A stretch of DNA of 64,000 bases from Rhodobacteraceae bacterium HLUCCO18 (GTDB taxonomy: Bacteria > Pseudomonadota > Alphaproteobacteria > Rhodobacterales > Rhodobacteraceae), in NCBI GenBank assembly GCA_001314805.1, contig LJSY01000017.1, positions 1 through 64,000 on the forward strand. Reading direction: 5' to 3'. The notes under the pieces are model-generated. The model did not search any database. It was not told the DNA's origin and was given only the letters and a program-made list of their open reading frames with translations. Of this stretch, positions 54,359-62,652 are shown piece after piece. A program made the translations under genes and the position numbers. How positions within the stretch are numbered: the first letter of the stretch is position 1; each line of letters starts with the position of its first letter.

Positions 54359-54862
54359 ATGGCGGCGGCGTCCCCCGTCCCGCTTGCTGCCTGGGCGGAC
54401 GCACCGGGACCGGATCACCTCTATATCAACGCCAGCGCCGTCGCGGTCGATGGCAGGGGCGTGATGATCTGCGGCGCCTCCGGAGCCGGGAAATCCACGC
54501 TCGCGCTCAAGCTTATGGCGCTCGGGGCCAATCTGATCGCCGATGACGGGATCAGGGTCGACCTTGGCGAGGGCCCCGGCACCCTGCCGTTCCTCCAGCG
54601 GCCGGACACCGCCACCGACCTGATCGAAAGCCGGGGCGTCGGGCTGCTCCGCGCGGGCGCCGTTTGTGGGCGGGCGCCTCTGTCGCTGGTCGTCGATCTG
54701 GACCGGGCCGAGCCTGACCGCCTGCCGCCGCGACGGAACGTCACGACCGGAACCGCCGAGATACCGTTGATACTCGGCGCGGGACATCCATCCTTGGCCC
54801 TGTCCGTGGTTTGGATGCTGCGCCACGGTCGCGAGATACCGGAGGGTGATCCGGCATCCTGA
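54359..54862 (+). CDS. hprK: HPr kinase/phosphorylase, short alphaproteobacterial form
   Basis: A 167-residue protein corresponding to the C-terminal catalytic half of Gram-positive HprK. P-loop GASGAGKST (39-47), ADDGIRVD (61-68) and ESRGVGLLRAGAV (the capping/signature region) are retained; the N-terminal half is missing, normal in this group. It should phosphorylate the regulatory Ser of HPr encoded 1.4 kb downstream. Begins 7 bp after chvG, so the kinase pair and the PTS regulators form one unit. Overlaps the reading frame leading to rapZ. Confidence 0.92.
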   Translation: MAAASPVPLAAWADAPGPDHLYINASAVAVDGRGVMICGASGAGKSTLALKLMALGANLIADDGIRVDLGEGPGTLPFLQRPDTATDLIESRGVGLLRAGAVCGRAPLSLVVDLDRAEPDRLPPRRNVTTGTAEIPLILGAGHPSLALSVVWMLRHGREIPEGDPAS

Positions 54863-54917
54863 GCGGCATCCAGTGACTGCCAAGACAACGTTTCCTGCGC
54901 CGGAGCGCGATGAGACA

Positions 54918-55817
54918 ATGACGCCAGAGTCCGAAAACAAGACCACACCGCGCGGCCCGCGCGTCGTTTTCGTGACCGGACCCTCGGGCGCGGGGCGGAC
55001 CACCGCGATCAACGCGCTGGAGGACCTTGGCTTCGAGGCCATCGACAACCTCCCCCTCAGCCTGCTGCCGCGTCTTCTGGAAGGACCGCCGCCCGACCGA
55101 CCGATGGCGCTGGGCACGGACGCGCGCAACAGGGACTTTTCCGCCAAGCGCCTGCTCTGGGAATACGAGCGTCTGTCGGCGACGCCGGGGCTTGAGGCGG
55201 ACCTGCTTTACCTTGATTGCGAGCCGCTTACGCTGCAGCGGCGGTATTCGGAAACCCGCCGCCGTCACCCGCTGGCACCTGATGACGACCCGGCCAACGG
55301 CATCGCGCGGGAGCTCGACCTGCTGGGTCCGCTGCGGCGCCGCGCCTCTGTCCTGGTCGACACCACCACGCTGTCCCCGCACGAGTTGCGCAAGGAAATG
55401 GAGCGGCTTTTCGCGGCGCGCGACGGCGCGAAACTGTCGGTCACGATCACCTCGTTTTCATACCGGCGCGGCCTGCCCACGGGGGCCGATCTCGTCTTCG
55501 ACTGTCGGTTTCTCCGCAATCCCCATTGGGAACCCGAGCTGCGGCCGCTCGATGGCCGCGACCCCGCCGTGCGCGGCTACATCGAGGCCGACCCGACTTT
55601 CGCGGCATTCGAGACGCAGGTCTCGGGCATGCTCGACCTGCTGCTGCCGGCCTTCCGCGACAGCGACCGCAGCCACCTGACCATCGCCTTCGGCTGTACC
55701 GGCGGAAAGCACAGGTCCGTCGCGATGACGGAAAAGCTCGCCTCTCACCTTGCGGAGGCCGGATGGCAGGTGTCTAAAAGGCACAGGGAAGTGGATCAGC
55801 GGCGCACAGGCGTCTGA
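54918..55817 (+). CDS. rapZ: RNase adapter/nucleotide-binding protein RapZ
   Basis: A 299-residue protein with Walker A GPSGAGRTT (21-29), the conserved EDLGFEAIDNLPLSLLP and a C-terminal domain with GCTGGKHRSVAMTEKLA and the ending KRHREVDQR. In E. coli RapZ targets small RNAs to RNase E; the role in alphaproteobacteria is not settled. Possible starts are GTG 54846, GTG 54873 and ATG 54918; the ATG gives family length (about 300). The earlier ones would overlap hprK or add a non-conserved leader. Confidence 0.92.
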   Translation: MTPESENKTTPRGPRVVFVTGPSGAGRTTAINALEDLGFEAIDNLPLSLLPRLLEGPPPDRPMALGTDARNRDFSAKRLLWEYERLSATPGLEADLLYLDCEPLTLQRRYSETRRRHPLAPDDDPANGIARELDLLGPLRRRASVLVDTTTLSPHELRKEMERLFAARDGAKLSVTITSFSYRRGLPTGADLVFDCRFLRNPHWEPELRPLDGRDPAVRGYIEADPTFAAFETQVSGMLDLLLPAFRDSDRSHLTIAFGCTGGKHRSVAMTEKLASHLAEAGWQVSKRHREVDQRRTGV

Positions 55818-55868
55818 GCCGGAACATCGGCGCCGCCGGTTCAAAGGGGATTGAAAGGCCAGACTGAG

Positions 55869-56261
55869 GTGATCGGCATCGTGATTGTCGCCCACGGGGG
55901 GCTTGCCGCCGAGCTCAAGCGCGCGACCGAGCATGTCGTCGGCCCGCAGGTCGGTCTTGTCGCGATCTCCGTCGGCCCGGAGGATGACCGCTCCGCCCGC
56001 ACCGCCGAGATATGCCAGGCCGCCGATGGCGTCGATACCGGGGAAGGGGTCGTCGTCGTGACCGATATGTACGGTGGATCGCCCTCAAACCTGAGCCTCA
56101 GGGCGTGCCGCCCGTCGAACCGCCGCATCCTGACGGGGGTGAACCTGCCGATGATGGTGAAACTGGTCAAAAGCCGCCACCTTCCCGTGGAAGAGGCCGT
56201 CGCCCGGGCCGAAGAGGCCGGGCGGCGCTATATCAACTCGTTCGACGGAGGGCCGGAATGA
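55869..56261 (+). CDS. manX: PTS EIIA component, mannose family
   Basis: A 130-residue EIIA(Man)-fold protein with the phosphorylated His9 in IVIVAHGGLAAELKRA and VVVTDMYGGSPSNLSLR, GVNLPMMVKLVKSR. No EIIB, EIIC or EIID transporter parts accompany it, so it serves a regulatory PTS that receives phosphate from HPr. Start is GTG 55869, preferred to TTG 55851; AAAGG is upstream. It overlaps ptsH by 4 bp (ATGA). Confidence 0.92.
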   Translation: MIGIVIVAHGGLAAELKRATEHVVGPQVGLVAISVGPEDDRSARTAEICQAADGVDTGEGVVVVTDMYGGSPSNLSLRACRPSNRRILTGVNLPMMVKLVKSRHLPVEEAVARAEEAGRRYINSFDGGPE

Positions 56262-56542
56262 GCGAGGACGCCACCGTCACCCGCACGTTCGAGATCGTGA
56301 ACGTCAAGGGTCTGCACGCCCGGGCCGCCGCCCGCTTCGTCGAGGTCGTGGAGGCGCATGACGCCGAGGCCACGGCCCGGCGCGACGGGCTGAGCGCCGC
56401 CGGGGATTCGATCATGGGGCTTTTGATGTTGGCAGCATCCATGGGAACCACTATTGAGGTCGAAACGACAGGTCCGCAGGCGCAGCACCTGGCCGACGCG
56501 CTCGAGGCCCTCATCGCCGATCGCTTCGGCGAAGAGTCCTGA
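56258..56542 (+). CDS. ptsH: Phosphocarrier protein HPr
   Basis: A 94-residue phosphocarrier. The EI-phosphorylated residue is His20 in VKGLHARAAARF; the HprK target is Ser51 in GDSIMGLLMLAAS. ATG at 56258 overlaps the EIIA stop. With HprK and EIIA it makes up the truncated, non-transporting PTS found in many alphaproteobacteria, which reports carbon and nitrogen state. Enzyme I (ptsP) is not in the window. Confidence 0.95.
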   Translation: MSEDATVTRTFEIVNVKGLHARAAARFVEVVEAHDAEATARRDGLSAAGDSIMGLLMLAASMGTTIEVETTGPQAQHLADALEALIADRFGEES

Positions 56543-56571
56543 GCCGCCCGGGGTCGCAGAAGACGGACGGG

Positions 56572-57486
56572 ATGGAACGAAGGCGTGTGACCGATACCAC
56601 CGAGCGCAATATCGCGGCCCCTCGGCCGGCCCTGCTCCAGTCCGGTGCGAACCGCGTCTACGACCGGCGGTCGCTGACCTATGCCAATTCCTTCCCGAAC
56701 CCCTGGGTTCGCGGCACCATCAAGTCGATCGAGTGGATGACCGGCAAGGTGACGATCCTGCGCCGCGTCCGACAGTTCGAGCGGCTGGGCGAGGTCTCGG
56801 GTCAGGAGTTCTGGGGCGCGACCATGAAGGTCATGGGCATCGACCTGCAGACGCCTCAGCATCAGCTGGAGCGCATCCCCTCCGAGGGGCCGGTGGTTCT
56901 GGTGGCCAACCACCCCCACGGCCTCGTGGACGGGATGATCCTTGCCGACATGATCGGACGGCGCCGGCCGGATTACCGCATCCTGACGCGGGCGCTTCTG
57001 ACCGGCCTCGACGAAAGCGCGGCAGGTTACATGATCCCGGTGCCGTTCCCCCATGAACCGGACGCACAGGCCAAGATGCTCGAGATGCGGGCCGAAGCGA
57101 TGGCGCATCTGGAGAAGAACGGGCTGATCGCGCTGTTTCCGTCCGGCTCCGTCGCGGCCTCCGAGACGATGTTCGGACCGGCGATCGAAGGCGAGTGGAA
57201 CGTGTTCACGGCCAAGATGATCCGCACCTCGGGCGCCACGATCGTACCCTTCTGCTTCACAGGCTCGAATTCACGCTGGTACCAGATCGCCAACCGCATC
57301 TCTCCGGTGCTTCGTCAGGGTCTCCTGATCCACGAGGTCGTGCACAGTTTCGACAAGCCGCAGGCTCCGATCATCGGACATCCCATCACGCCCGACGAAT
57401 GGGAGGGACGGATCGGCAAGCCGCGCGAGTTCATGGCGTGGCTGCGCGAGCGCACGCTGTCGCTCAAGCACGATCCGGACGCGTAG
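56572..57486 (+). CDS. Lysophospholipid acyltransferase-like protein
   Basis: A 304-residue PlsC-superfamily protein. The acyltransferase motif is ANHPHGLVDGMILAD near 104-118, in which the His-Asp spacing differs from the standard HX4D (HX5D from the first His), as in the hemolysin/ornithine-lipid acyltransferase branch. GLIALFPSGSVA takes the place of the usual PEGTR box, and EWNVFTAKMIRTSGATIVPFCF follows. No clear membrane anchor. It may acylate a lysophospholipid or a lyso-amino lipid. ATG at 56572, 29 bp after ptsH. Confidence 0.78.
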   Translation: MERRRVTDTTERNIAAPRPALLQSGANRVYDRRSLTYANSFPNPWVRGTIKSIEWMTGKVTILRRVRQFERLGEVSGQEFWGATMKVMGIDLQTPQHQLERIPSEGPVVLVANHPHGLVDGMILADMIGRRRPDYRILTRALLTGLDESAAGYMIPVPFPHEPDAQAKMLEMRAEAMAHLEKNGLIALFPSGSVAASETMFGPAIEGEWNVFTAKMIRTSGATIVPFCFTGSNSRWYQIANRISPVLRQGLLIHEVVHSFDKPQAPIIGHPITPDEWEGRIGKPREFMAWLRERTLSLKHDPDA

Positions 57487-57492
57487 CCCGCT

Positions 57493-58368
57493 TCAGCGGG
57501 TCGGCACCGGCGCCTCTCCGCGATAATCGTAGAAGCCGCGGTCGGTCTTTCGGCCGAGCCATCCCGCCTCGACATATTTGGTGAGCAGCGGGCAGGGCCG
57601 GTACTTGGTGTCCGCCAGCCCGTCATGCAGCACGTTCATGATGGCAAGGCAGGTGTCCAGCCCGATGAAATCGGCAAGCTCCAGCGGCCCCATCGGGTGA
57701 TTGGCGCCCAGCTTCATCGACTGGTCGATCGATTCGACCGATCCGACGCCTTCATAGAGCGTGTAGACGGCCTCGTTGATCATCGGCATCAGGATGCGAT
57801 TGACGATGAAGGCCGGGAAATCCTCGGCCGTGGCCGCCGTCTTGCCCAGCCGGTCGACGACGCCCTTGCAGGCCTTGAAGGTGGGTTCGTCCGTGGCGAT
57901 GCCCCGGATCAGTTCAACCAGCTGCATCACCGGAACCGGGTTCATGAAGTGGAAGCCCATGAACCGCTCGGGCCGGTCGGTGCGGCTGGCCAGCCGCGTG
58001 ATGGAAATGGACGAGGTGTTCGAGGTCAGGATCGTCTCGGGCTTCAGATGCGGCAGCAGGTCCTCGAAGATCGCGGTCTTGACCGTCTCGCGCTCCGTCG
58101 CGGCCTCGATGATCAGGTCCGTCGGCCCGACATCGGCAAGCTTCAGCGTGGTTCGAATGCGCCCCATCGCTTCGGATTTCGCGTCTTCCGTGATCTTGCC
58201 GCGCCCGACCTGCCGGCCGAGATTCCGATCGATCAGCGACACGGCACTATCCAGCGCCTCCTGGCTGATATCGGTCATGATGACGTCATAGCCCGCCAAC
58301 GCGCATACATGCGCGATGCCGTTGCCCATCTGGCCCGCACCGACGATGCCGATCGACTTGATCTCCAT
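57493..58368 (-). CDS. hbdA: 3-hydroxybutyryl-CoA dehydrogenase
   Basis: A 291-residue (S)-3-hydroxyacyl-CoA dehydrogenase, NAD(P)-dependent, acting on 3-hydroxybutyryl-CoA/acetoacetyl-CoA. IGIVGAGQMGNGIAHVCALAG (6-26) is the dinucleotide fold; LTSNTSSISITRLA, FMGFHFMNPVPVMQLVE with the catalytic His, and HPMGPLELADFIGLDTCLAI are conserved. Length and C terminus (GRGFYDY-type KTDRGFYDY) fit stand-alone Hbd. ATG at 58368. Convergent with the acyltransferase gene, 6 bp apart. Upstream bases 58391-58430 contain repeated GCGCACAA and a CCTGC-N5-GCAGG dyad. Confidence 0.95.
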   Translation of the reverse strand: MEIKSIGIVGAGQMGNGIAHVCALAGYDVIMTDISQEALDSAVSLIDRNLGRQVGRGKITEDAKSEAMGRIRTTLKLADVGPTDLIIEAATERETVKTAIFEDLLPHLKPETILTSNTSSISITRLASRTDRPERFMGFHFMNPVPVMQLVELIRGIATDEPTFKACKGVVDRLGKTAATAEDFPAFIVNRILMPMINEAVYTLYEGVGSVESIDQSMKLGANHPMGPLELADFIGLDTCLAIMNVLHDGLADTKYRPCPLLTKYVEAGWLGRKTDRGFYDYRGEAPVPTR

Positions 58369-58406
58369 AACCGTCCTTTCGCTTCCGGTGGCTTGCGCAC
58401 AATAGG

Positions 58407-58421
58407 CCTGCTGCGCGCAGG
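58407..58421. promoter_or_regulatory. Dyad CCTGC-TGCGC-GCAGG upstream of hbdA
   Basis: A 5-bp inverted repeat flanked by two direct copies of GCGCACAA (58395-58402 and 58421-58428), 39 bp before the hbdA ATG. It resembles the TGC/GCA-type dyads before mcl1 and the GCGCAACAA element before phaB. Weak evidence individually. Confidence 0.3.
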
Positions 58422-58564
58422 CGCACAAGCGGTCTGACCGCGCCAAAGCGGCGCGCCGGGCCCGGCCGGGCAACCCTTCAAGTTTCGGAAAATCAGACGT
58501 TTAGCTTTTCCTTAGCGGCTGGGCGCGATGGTCGCGCGCAGTAGATGAGGTATCGAGCGGTCGC

Positions 58565-59380
58565 ATGAGTTTCGAGACGCGCGGCGCCGTGGCGCCCGAC
58601 CATCCAACAATGTCCTACCCGGGCTCCGTGCTGCGTTTCCGCGCCCCCGGCGGCGATCCGACGCGCGCGCATGTCCTGTGCCTGGGCGGCACGGAAACCT
58701 TCGGGCGCTTCGTGGCCGAACCTTACCCGAGCGGTCTGGCCGATCGTTTGCGGACACCCGTGATCAACATGGGCGTCGCGGGCGGCGGGTTGGACGTGGT
58801 GTTGAATGACCCGGCCATTGCCGATGCGTGCCGCGCCGCGACAGCCATCGTGCTGCAGGTTCAGGGTGCCCAGAACCTGAGCAACCGGCTTTATACCGTG
58901 CATCCGCGCCGGAATGACCGGTTCGTCAGCGCCTCCGCCATGCTGCGCACGATTTATCGAGACGTGGATTTCACGGAATTTCATTTCACGCGGCACATGC
59001 TCGACCACCTCCGGACCCTGTCGCCCGACCGCTTCGCCATCGTGCGCCACGAGTTGAGGCTGGCGTGGCTGGCCCGGATGAAGCGGTTCCTGTCCGATAT
59101 GCCGGTGCCGGTACACCTGCTCTGGCTGTCCTGCCGCGTGCCCCGGCCCGAGGATCCTCTGGACGATCTGGGCGCGGAGCCGCTTTTCATCACGTCAGAC
59201 ATGCTGGAGGAGGCGGCAGAGCAGGCGGCATCCCTTAGCGTGGTGGCGGTGCCCAACAGACCGGAAAGGCCCATGGCGGCGTCCATGGCCGCCGAGGCTG
59301 CCGCGGCGCGCATCCTGCCGGGTCCCGACGCGCACGCGGAGGCCGCCGTGGCCCTGGCCCGGGTTCTGGAGGGCCCGTGA
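58565..59380 (+). CDS. DUF6473 family protein
   Basis: A 271-residue soluble protein of an alphaproteobacterial family (DUF6473) of unknown function. Conserved segments seen: VLCLGGTETFGRFVAEPYP (38-56), VINMGVAGGGLDVVLND, VLQVQGAQNLSNRLYTVHPRRNDRF and DVDFTEFHFTRHMLDHL. The early Gly-Gly-Thr-Glu-Thr, later Asn-x-Gly and a late His/Asp region loosely recall SGNH-hydrolase/transferase architecture, but no firm catalytic triad is assigned. ATG at 58565. Monocistronic; convergent with etfA. Confidence 0.75.
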   Translation: MSFETRGAVAPDHPTMSYPGSVLRFRAPGGDPTRAHVLCLGGTETFGRFVAEPYPSGLADRLRTPVINMGVAGGGLDVVLNDPAIADACRAATAIVLQVQGAQNLSNRLYTVHPRRNDRFVSASAMLRTIYRDVDFTEFHFTRHMLDHLRTLSPDRFAIVRHELRLAWLARMKRFLSDMPVPVHLLWLSCRVPRPEDPLDDLGAEPLFITSDMLEEAAEQAASLSVVAVPNRPERPMAASMAAEAAAARILPGPDAHAEAAVALARVLEGP

Positions 59381-59382
59381 CG

Positions 59383-59415
59383 AAAAAGGCCCGCCGCGGT
59401 CATGCCGGGCGGGCC
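59383..59415 (-). terminator. Intrinsic terminator of etfA
   Basis: GGCCCGCC (59388-59395) pairs with GGCGGGCC (59408-59415); the loop can form three further pairs (CGG/CCG). On the minus strand the stem is followed by five T. It lies 23 bp after the etfA stop and also close to the DUF6473 stop, so it may act in both directions. Confidence 0.85.
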
Positions 59416-59437
59416 GAATTTCGCGCAACCCGAGGCG

Positions 59438-60364
59438 TCAGAGCTTGGAGGTCAGCTCCGGCACCGCATCGAAGAGGTCCGCGACAAGGCCGTAATCGGC
59501 AACCTGGAAGATCGGCGCCTCTTCGTCCTTGTTGATCGCGACGATGACCTTGCTGTCCTTCATCCCCGCGAGGTGCTGGATCGCACCCGAGATGCCGACC
59601 GCGATGTAGAGGTCCGGCGCCACGACCTTGCCCGTCTGCCCCACCTGCCAGTCGTTCGGCGCGTAGCCGGAATCGACCGCGGCACGGCTCGCGCCGACGG
59701 CGGCGCCGAGCTTGTCGGCAAGGCCTTCGATCAGCGCGAACTGTTCCGAGGAGCCGAGCGCGCGTCCGCCCGAGACGACGATCCCCGCGGAGGTCAGTTC
59801 GGGCCGGTCGGAGGCCGCGACCTTGTCCTCGACCCACGAGGACAGGTCCGAGGCCGCGGGTGCATCCACCATCTCGACCGGTGCGGAGTTGCCCGTCCCG
59901 GCCGCCTCGAAGGTCGAGGTCCGGAAGGTCACGACTTTCTTCGCATCGGTGGATTTCACCGTCTGGACGGCGTTGCCCGCGTAGATCGGACGCTCAAACG
60001 TGTCGGCATCGACCACGCCCGAGGCGTCCGAGATCACCATCACGTCCAGAAGTGCGGCGACGCGCGGCATGATGTTCTTGGCATCCGTCGTGGCCGGGGC
60101 GCAGATGTGGCTGTAATCGCCCGCAAGGCCGACGATCAGCTCGGCCGTGGCCTCGGCCAGACGGTGCCCGAGACTGTCGCCCTCGGCGCAGAGCACGCGT
60201 GCGACGCCATCGATCGTGGCGGCCTCGTCGGCGGCGGCCCTAGCCGAGGCTCCGGCGCAAAGCACGGTGACCTCGCCAAGCTTGGCGGCGGCGGTGACGG
60301 CCTTGGACGTGGCGTCCATCGCCAGTTCGCCATTCGTCACTTCGGCAAGAAGCAATACAGACAT
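59438..60364 (-). CDS. etfA: Electron transfer flavoprotein subunit alpha
   Basis: A 308-residue FAD-binding subunit. The C-terminal FAD domain is clear: [33 protein letters not shown] (in part), [24 protein letters not shown] and [30 protein letters not shown]. With EtfB it accepts electrons from acyl-CoA dehydrogenases (for example Mcd) and passes them to ETF-QO. ATG at 60364 shares one base with the etfB stop (TGATG), so the two are coupled. A terminator follows. Confidence 0.97.
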   Translation of the reverse strand: MSVLLLAEVTNGELAMDATSKAVTAAAKLGEVTVLCAGASARAAADEAATIDGVARVLCAEGDSLGHRLAEATAELIVGLAGDYSHICAPATTDAKNIMPRVAALLDVMVISDASGVVDADTFERPIYAGNAVQTVKSTDAKKVVTFRTSTFEAAGTGNSAPVEMVDAPAASDLSSWVEDKVAASDRPELTSAGIVVSGGRALGSSEQFALIEGLADKLGAAVGASRAAVDSGYAPNDWQVGQTGKVVAPDLYIAVGISGAIQHLAGMKDSKVIVAINKDEEAPIFQVADYGLVADLFDAVPELTSKL

Positions 60365-61125
60365 CAGATGACCCCCGCTTCGTCCTTGAGTTTCGCGATC
60401 AGCTCGTCAACCGAGCCCACCTTGACGCCGGCCTTGCGCGCCTCCGGCTCGGCGGTGGAGACCACCGTGAGCCGCGGCGTGACGTCGACGCCGTAATCGG
60501 CGGCGGTCTTTTCATCGAGCGGCTTCTTCTTGGCCTTCATGATGTTGGGCAGGCTCGCGTAGCGCGGCTCGTTCAGGCGCAAATCCACGGTGACGATGGC
60601 GGGCATCCTGACCTTGATCGTCTGCAGGCCGCCATCGACCTCGCGCGTGACCAGCGCATGGTCGCCCTCGACCGAGACCTCCGAGGCGAAGGTCGCCTGT
60701 GACCAGCCAAGCAGCGCGGACAGCATCTGACCCGTCGCGTTCATGTCGTTGTCGATCGCCTGTTTGCCGGCGAGGACGAGGCCGGGGGCCTCTTCCTCGA
60801 CGACCTTGGCGAGGATCTTGGCGACCGCCAGCGGTTCGATATCCTGATGCACGTCATCGGTGGCGACCACGAGGATCGCGCGGTCCGCACCCATCGCCAG
60901 CGCGGTGCGGAGCGTTTCCTGCGCCTGTTTCACGCCGATGGAAACCGCGATGACCTCTTCGGCCTTGCCGGCCTCCTTCAGGCGGATCGCCTCTTCGACG
61001 GCGATCTCGTCGAACGGGTTCATCGACATCTTCACGTTGGCAAGATCGACACCGGACCCATCCGCCTTCACGCGGACCTTCACGTTGTAGTCGATCACGC
61101 GCTTCACGGGCACGAGCACCTTCAT
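60364..61125 (-). CDS. etfB: Electron transfer flavoprotein subunit beta
   Basis: A 253-residue AMP-binding subunit of [23 protein letters not shown] at the start, [42 protein letters not shown] and the beta-subunit signature [44 protein letters not shown] (in part) identify it. ATG at 61125 with AGGAG upstream. The leader contains two near-copies of GATTGC(C)GAGAG (61139-61160), function unknown. First gene of the etfBA pair. Confidence 0.97.
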   Translation of the reverse strand: MKVLVPVKRVIDYNVKVRVKADGSGVDLANVKMSMNPFDEIAVEEAIRLKEAGKAEEVIAVSIGVKQAQETLRTALAMGADRAILVVATDDVHQDIEPLAVAKILAKVVEEEAPGLVLAGKQAIDNDMNATGQMLSALLGWSQATFASEVSVEGDHALVTREVDGGLQTIKVRMPAIVTVDLRLNEPRYASLPNIMKAKKKPLDEKTAADYGVDVTPRLTVVSTAEPEARKAGVKVGSVDELIAKLKDEAGVI

Positions 61126-61274
61126 GGGCTATCTCACTCCTCTCGCAATCTCTCGGCAATCCCTTCGACGGAGCATAGGGCGGCTCCGCGTCAGGGGGAG
61201 TGTTAGACCGTCGCAGGCCTCTGTGACAGGTCAAAATCGACGCGGAATGGTCCGGGGACGCCGCGTCACGGCCC

Positions 61275-61934
61275 TCAGGGGCCGGGAACGGCGCCCATGA
61301 CCTCGACCGCGATGGCGGCGTAACAGACGCAGGTCGCGGCCAGTACGAAGCCGTGCCAGATCGTGTTGTGAAACGGCAGGCGGTGCCACAGCAGGAAGGC
61401 GATACCGCCGGTATAGAGAAGCCCGCCAGTCACCAGAAGCGCCGCGCCCGCGCCGCTCAACCCGTCGATCAATGGTTGGCCGAGCGCGTAGCCGGCCCAG
61501 CCGAGCCCGAGATAGAGCGTGATCGCCACCAGCGTGCGGCGCCGCGCGCTGAACACGATCAGCGACGCGCCGGCGATGGCCACCGCCCAGATTCCCGCCA
61601 GAAACCCCGGGGAGCCGGGGAAGAGTACGACGAAGGGCGTGTAGGTGCCGGCAATCTTGAAATAGATCGCGGACTGATCCAGCCGGCGCAGACGGTCGGC
61701 CCAATGTGGCAGCCGGATCATGTTGTAGAGCGCCGAACAGGTCAGCATGGCCAGAAGGGTCAGGGAGTAGATCGACAACGCAGTGACGGTCGTGACATCG
61801 CCGATGCGGATGGCGGCGATGGCCACAAGGGCGGGCCCGGCGATGAGGGCGAATCCTATGCCAAGCACATGGATCGCCGCGTCCGAGAGATACTCGGCCC
61901 GGGAATAGTCGCGCGATCCGTTGACGTGGCTCAT
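61275..61934 (-). CDS. Hemolysin III/TrhA family membrane protein
   Basis: A 219-residue seven-segment membrane protein. SDAAIHVLGIGFALI, RRLDQSAIYFKIAGTYTPF and LLWHRLPFHNTIWHGFVLAA carry the conserved His/Asp/Ser residues that form a metal site in the PAQR/HlyIII superfamily. In E. coli TrhA affects membrane energetics; a true hemolytic role is doubtful. The ATG at 61934 (MSHVNGSRDYSRAEY) is preferred to an upstream start at 61952. Monocistronic, minus strand. Confidence 0.9.
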   Translation of the reverse strand: MSHVNGSRDYSRAEYLSDAAIHVLGIGFALIAGPALVAIAAIRIGDVTTVTALSIYSLTLLAMLTCSALYNMIRLPHWADRLRRLDQSAIYFKIAGTYTPFVVLFPGSPGFLAGIWAVAIAGASLIVFSARRRTLVAITLYLGLGWAGYALGQPLIDGLSGAGAALLVTGGLLYTGGIAFLLWHRLPFHNTIWHGFVLAATCVCYAAIAVEVMGAVPGP

Positions 61935-62048
61935 GACGCAAGGATAGCGCAAAGATCGTCGGGGGCCAAATGATACCCAACGTCAATCATCCCGGCGGCG
62001 CGGTTTCGATGCGGATCGGGAGCCCGGGCTCCGCCCTCCCGGTCGCCC

Positions 62049-62067
62049 GTCTTGCCACTGGCAAGAC
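62049..62067. other. Palindrome GTCTTGCCA-C-TGGCAAGAC after the adenosyltransferase gene
   Basis: Perfect 9-bp arms around one base, 9 bp past the adenosyltransferase stop (62077). As RNA it makes an 8-bp hairpin with a 3-base loop, but the minus strand that follows is GC-rich without T, so intrinsic termination is doubtful. Function unknown. Confidence 0.45.
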
Positions 62068-62076
62068 GTCCGCTTG

Positions 62077-62649
62077 TCAGCGGTTCGCGCCCGGGACCCA
62101 CAAGACGTCGGCGCGGCCGTCGTCATTGGCGATGCGTCCGGCCACGAAGAACCAGTCCGACAGCCGGTTGAGGTATTTTACCGCCTCCGGGTTCACCGAC
62201 TCCATCGTCGCCAGTTCGACGACGTTCCGCTCTGCCCGGCGCGCGACCGTCCGGCAGATATGCATTTGGGCCGCCAGCGCGGTGCCGCCGGGAAGGATGA
62301 AACTGCGCAGCGGTTCGAGACGGGCGTTCATCGCGTCGATCTCGGCCTCGAGGCGGTCGACCTGCGACGCGACGATGCGCAGGGGCGGGTATTCGCGCTC
62401 GGCGTCCTTCTCTATGTTCGGCGTGCAGAGGTCCGCGCCCAGATCGAAAAGATCGTTCTGAACGGTCGAAAGCTGCGCGCCCATATCGTTGCCCGCGTGC
62501 AGACGGGCCAGACCCAGCGTCGCGTTCAACTCATCGACGGTGCCGTAGGCGGTGACGCGCATCGAATGCTTGGCCACCCGGCTGCCATCGCCCAGTGCCG
62601 TTTCACCGTGATCGCCGGTCTTCGTGTAGATCTTGTTCAGGACCACCAT
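62077..62649 (-). CDS. pduO: PduO-type cob(I)yrinic acid a,c-diamide adenosyltransferase
   Basis: A 190-residue trimeric-type ATP:cobalamin adenosyltransferase that makes adenosylcobalamin. The ATP site is KIYTKTGDHGETALGDGSRV (6-25); TVDELNATLGLARLHAG and the late RTVARRAERNVVEL plus YLNRLSDWFFVAGRI are conserved. Adenosylcobalamin is required by ethylmalonyl-CoA and methylmalonyl-CoA mutases of the pathway that includes mcd and mcl1; the mutases themselves are not in the window. ATG at 62649, 3 bp after the HIG1-like gene. Confidence 0.95.
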   Translation of the reverse strand: MVVLNKIYTKTGDHGETALGDGSRVAKHSMRVTAYGTVDELNATLGLARLHAGNDMGAQLSTVQNDLFDLGADLCTPNIEKDAEREYPPLRIVASQVDRLEAEIDAMNARLEPLRSFILPGGTALAAQMHICRTVARRAERNVVELATMESVNPEAVKYLNRLSDWFFVAGRIANDDGRADVLWVPGANR

Positions 62650-62652
62650 GTG

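Noticed and set aside
62019-62032. GGAGCCC-GGGCTCC palindrome
   Set aside because: No loop is left for an RNA hairpin, no T-run follows, and GC-rich palindromes of this size are expected by chance.
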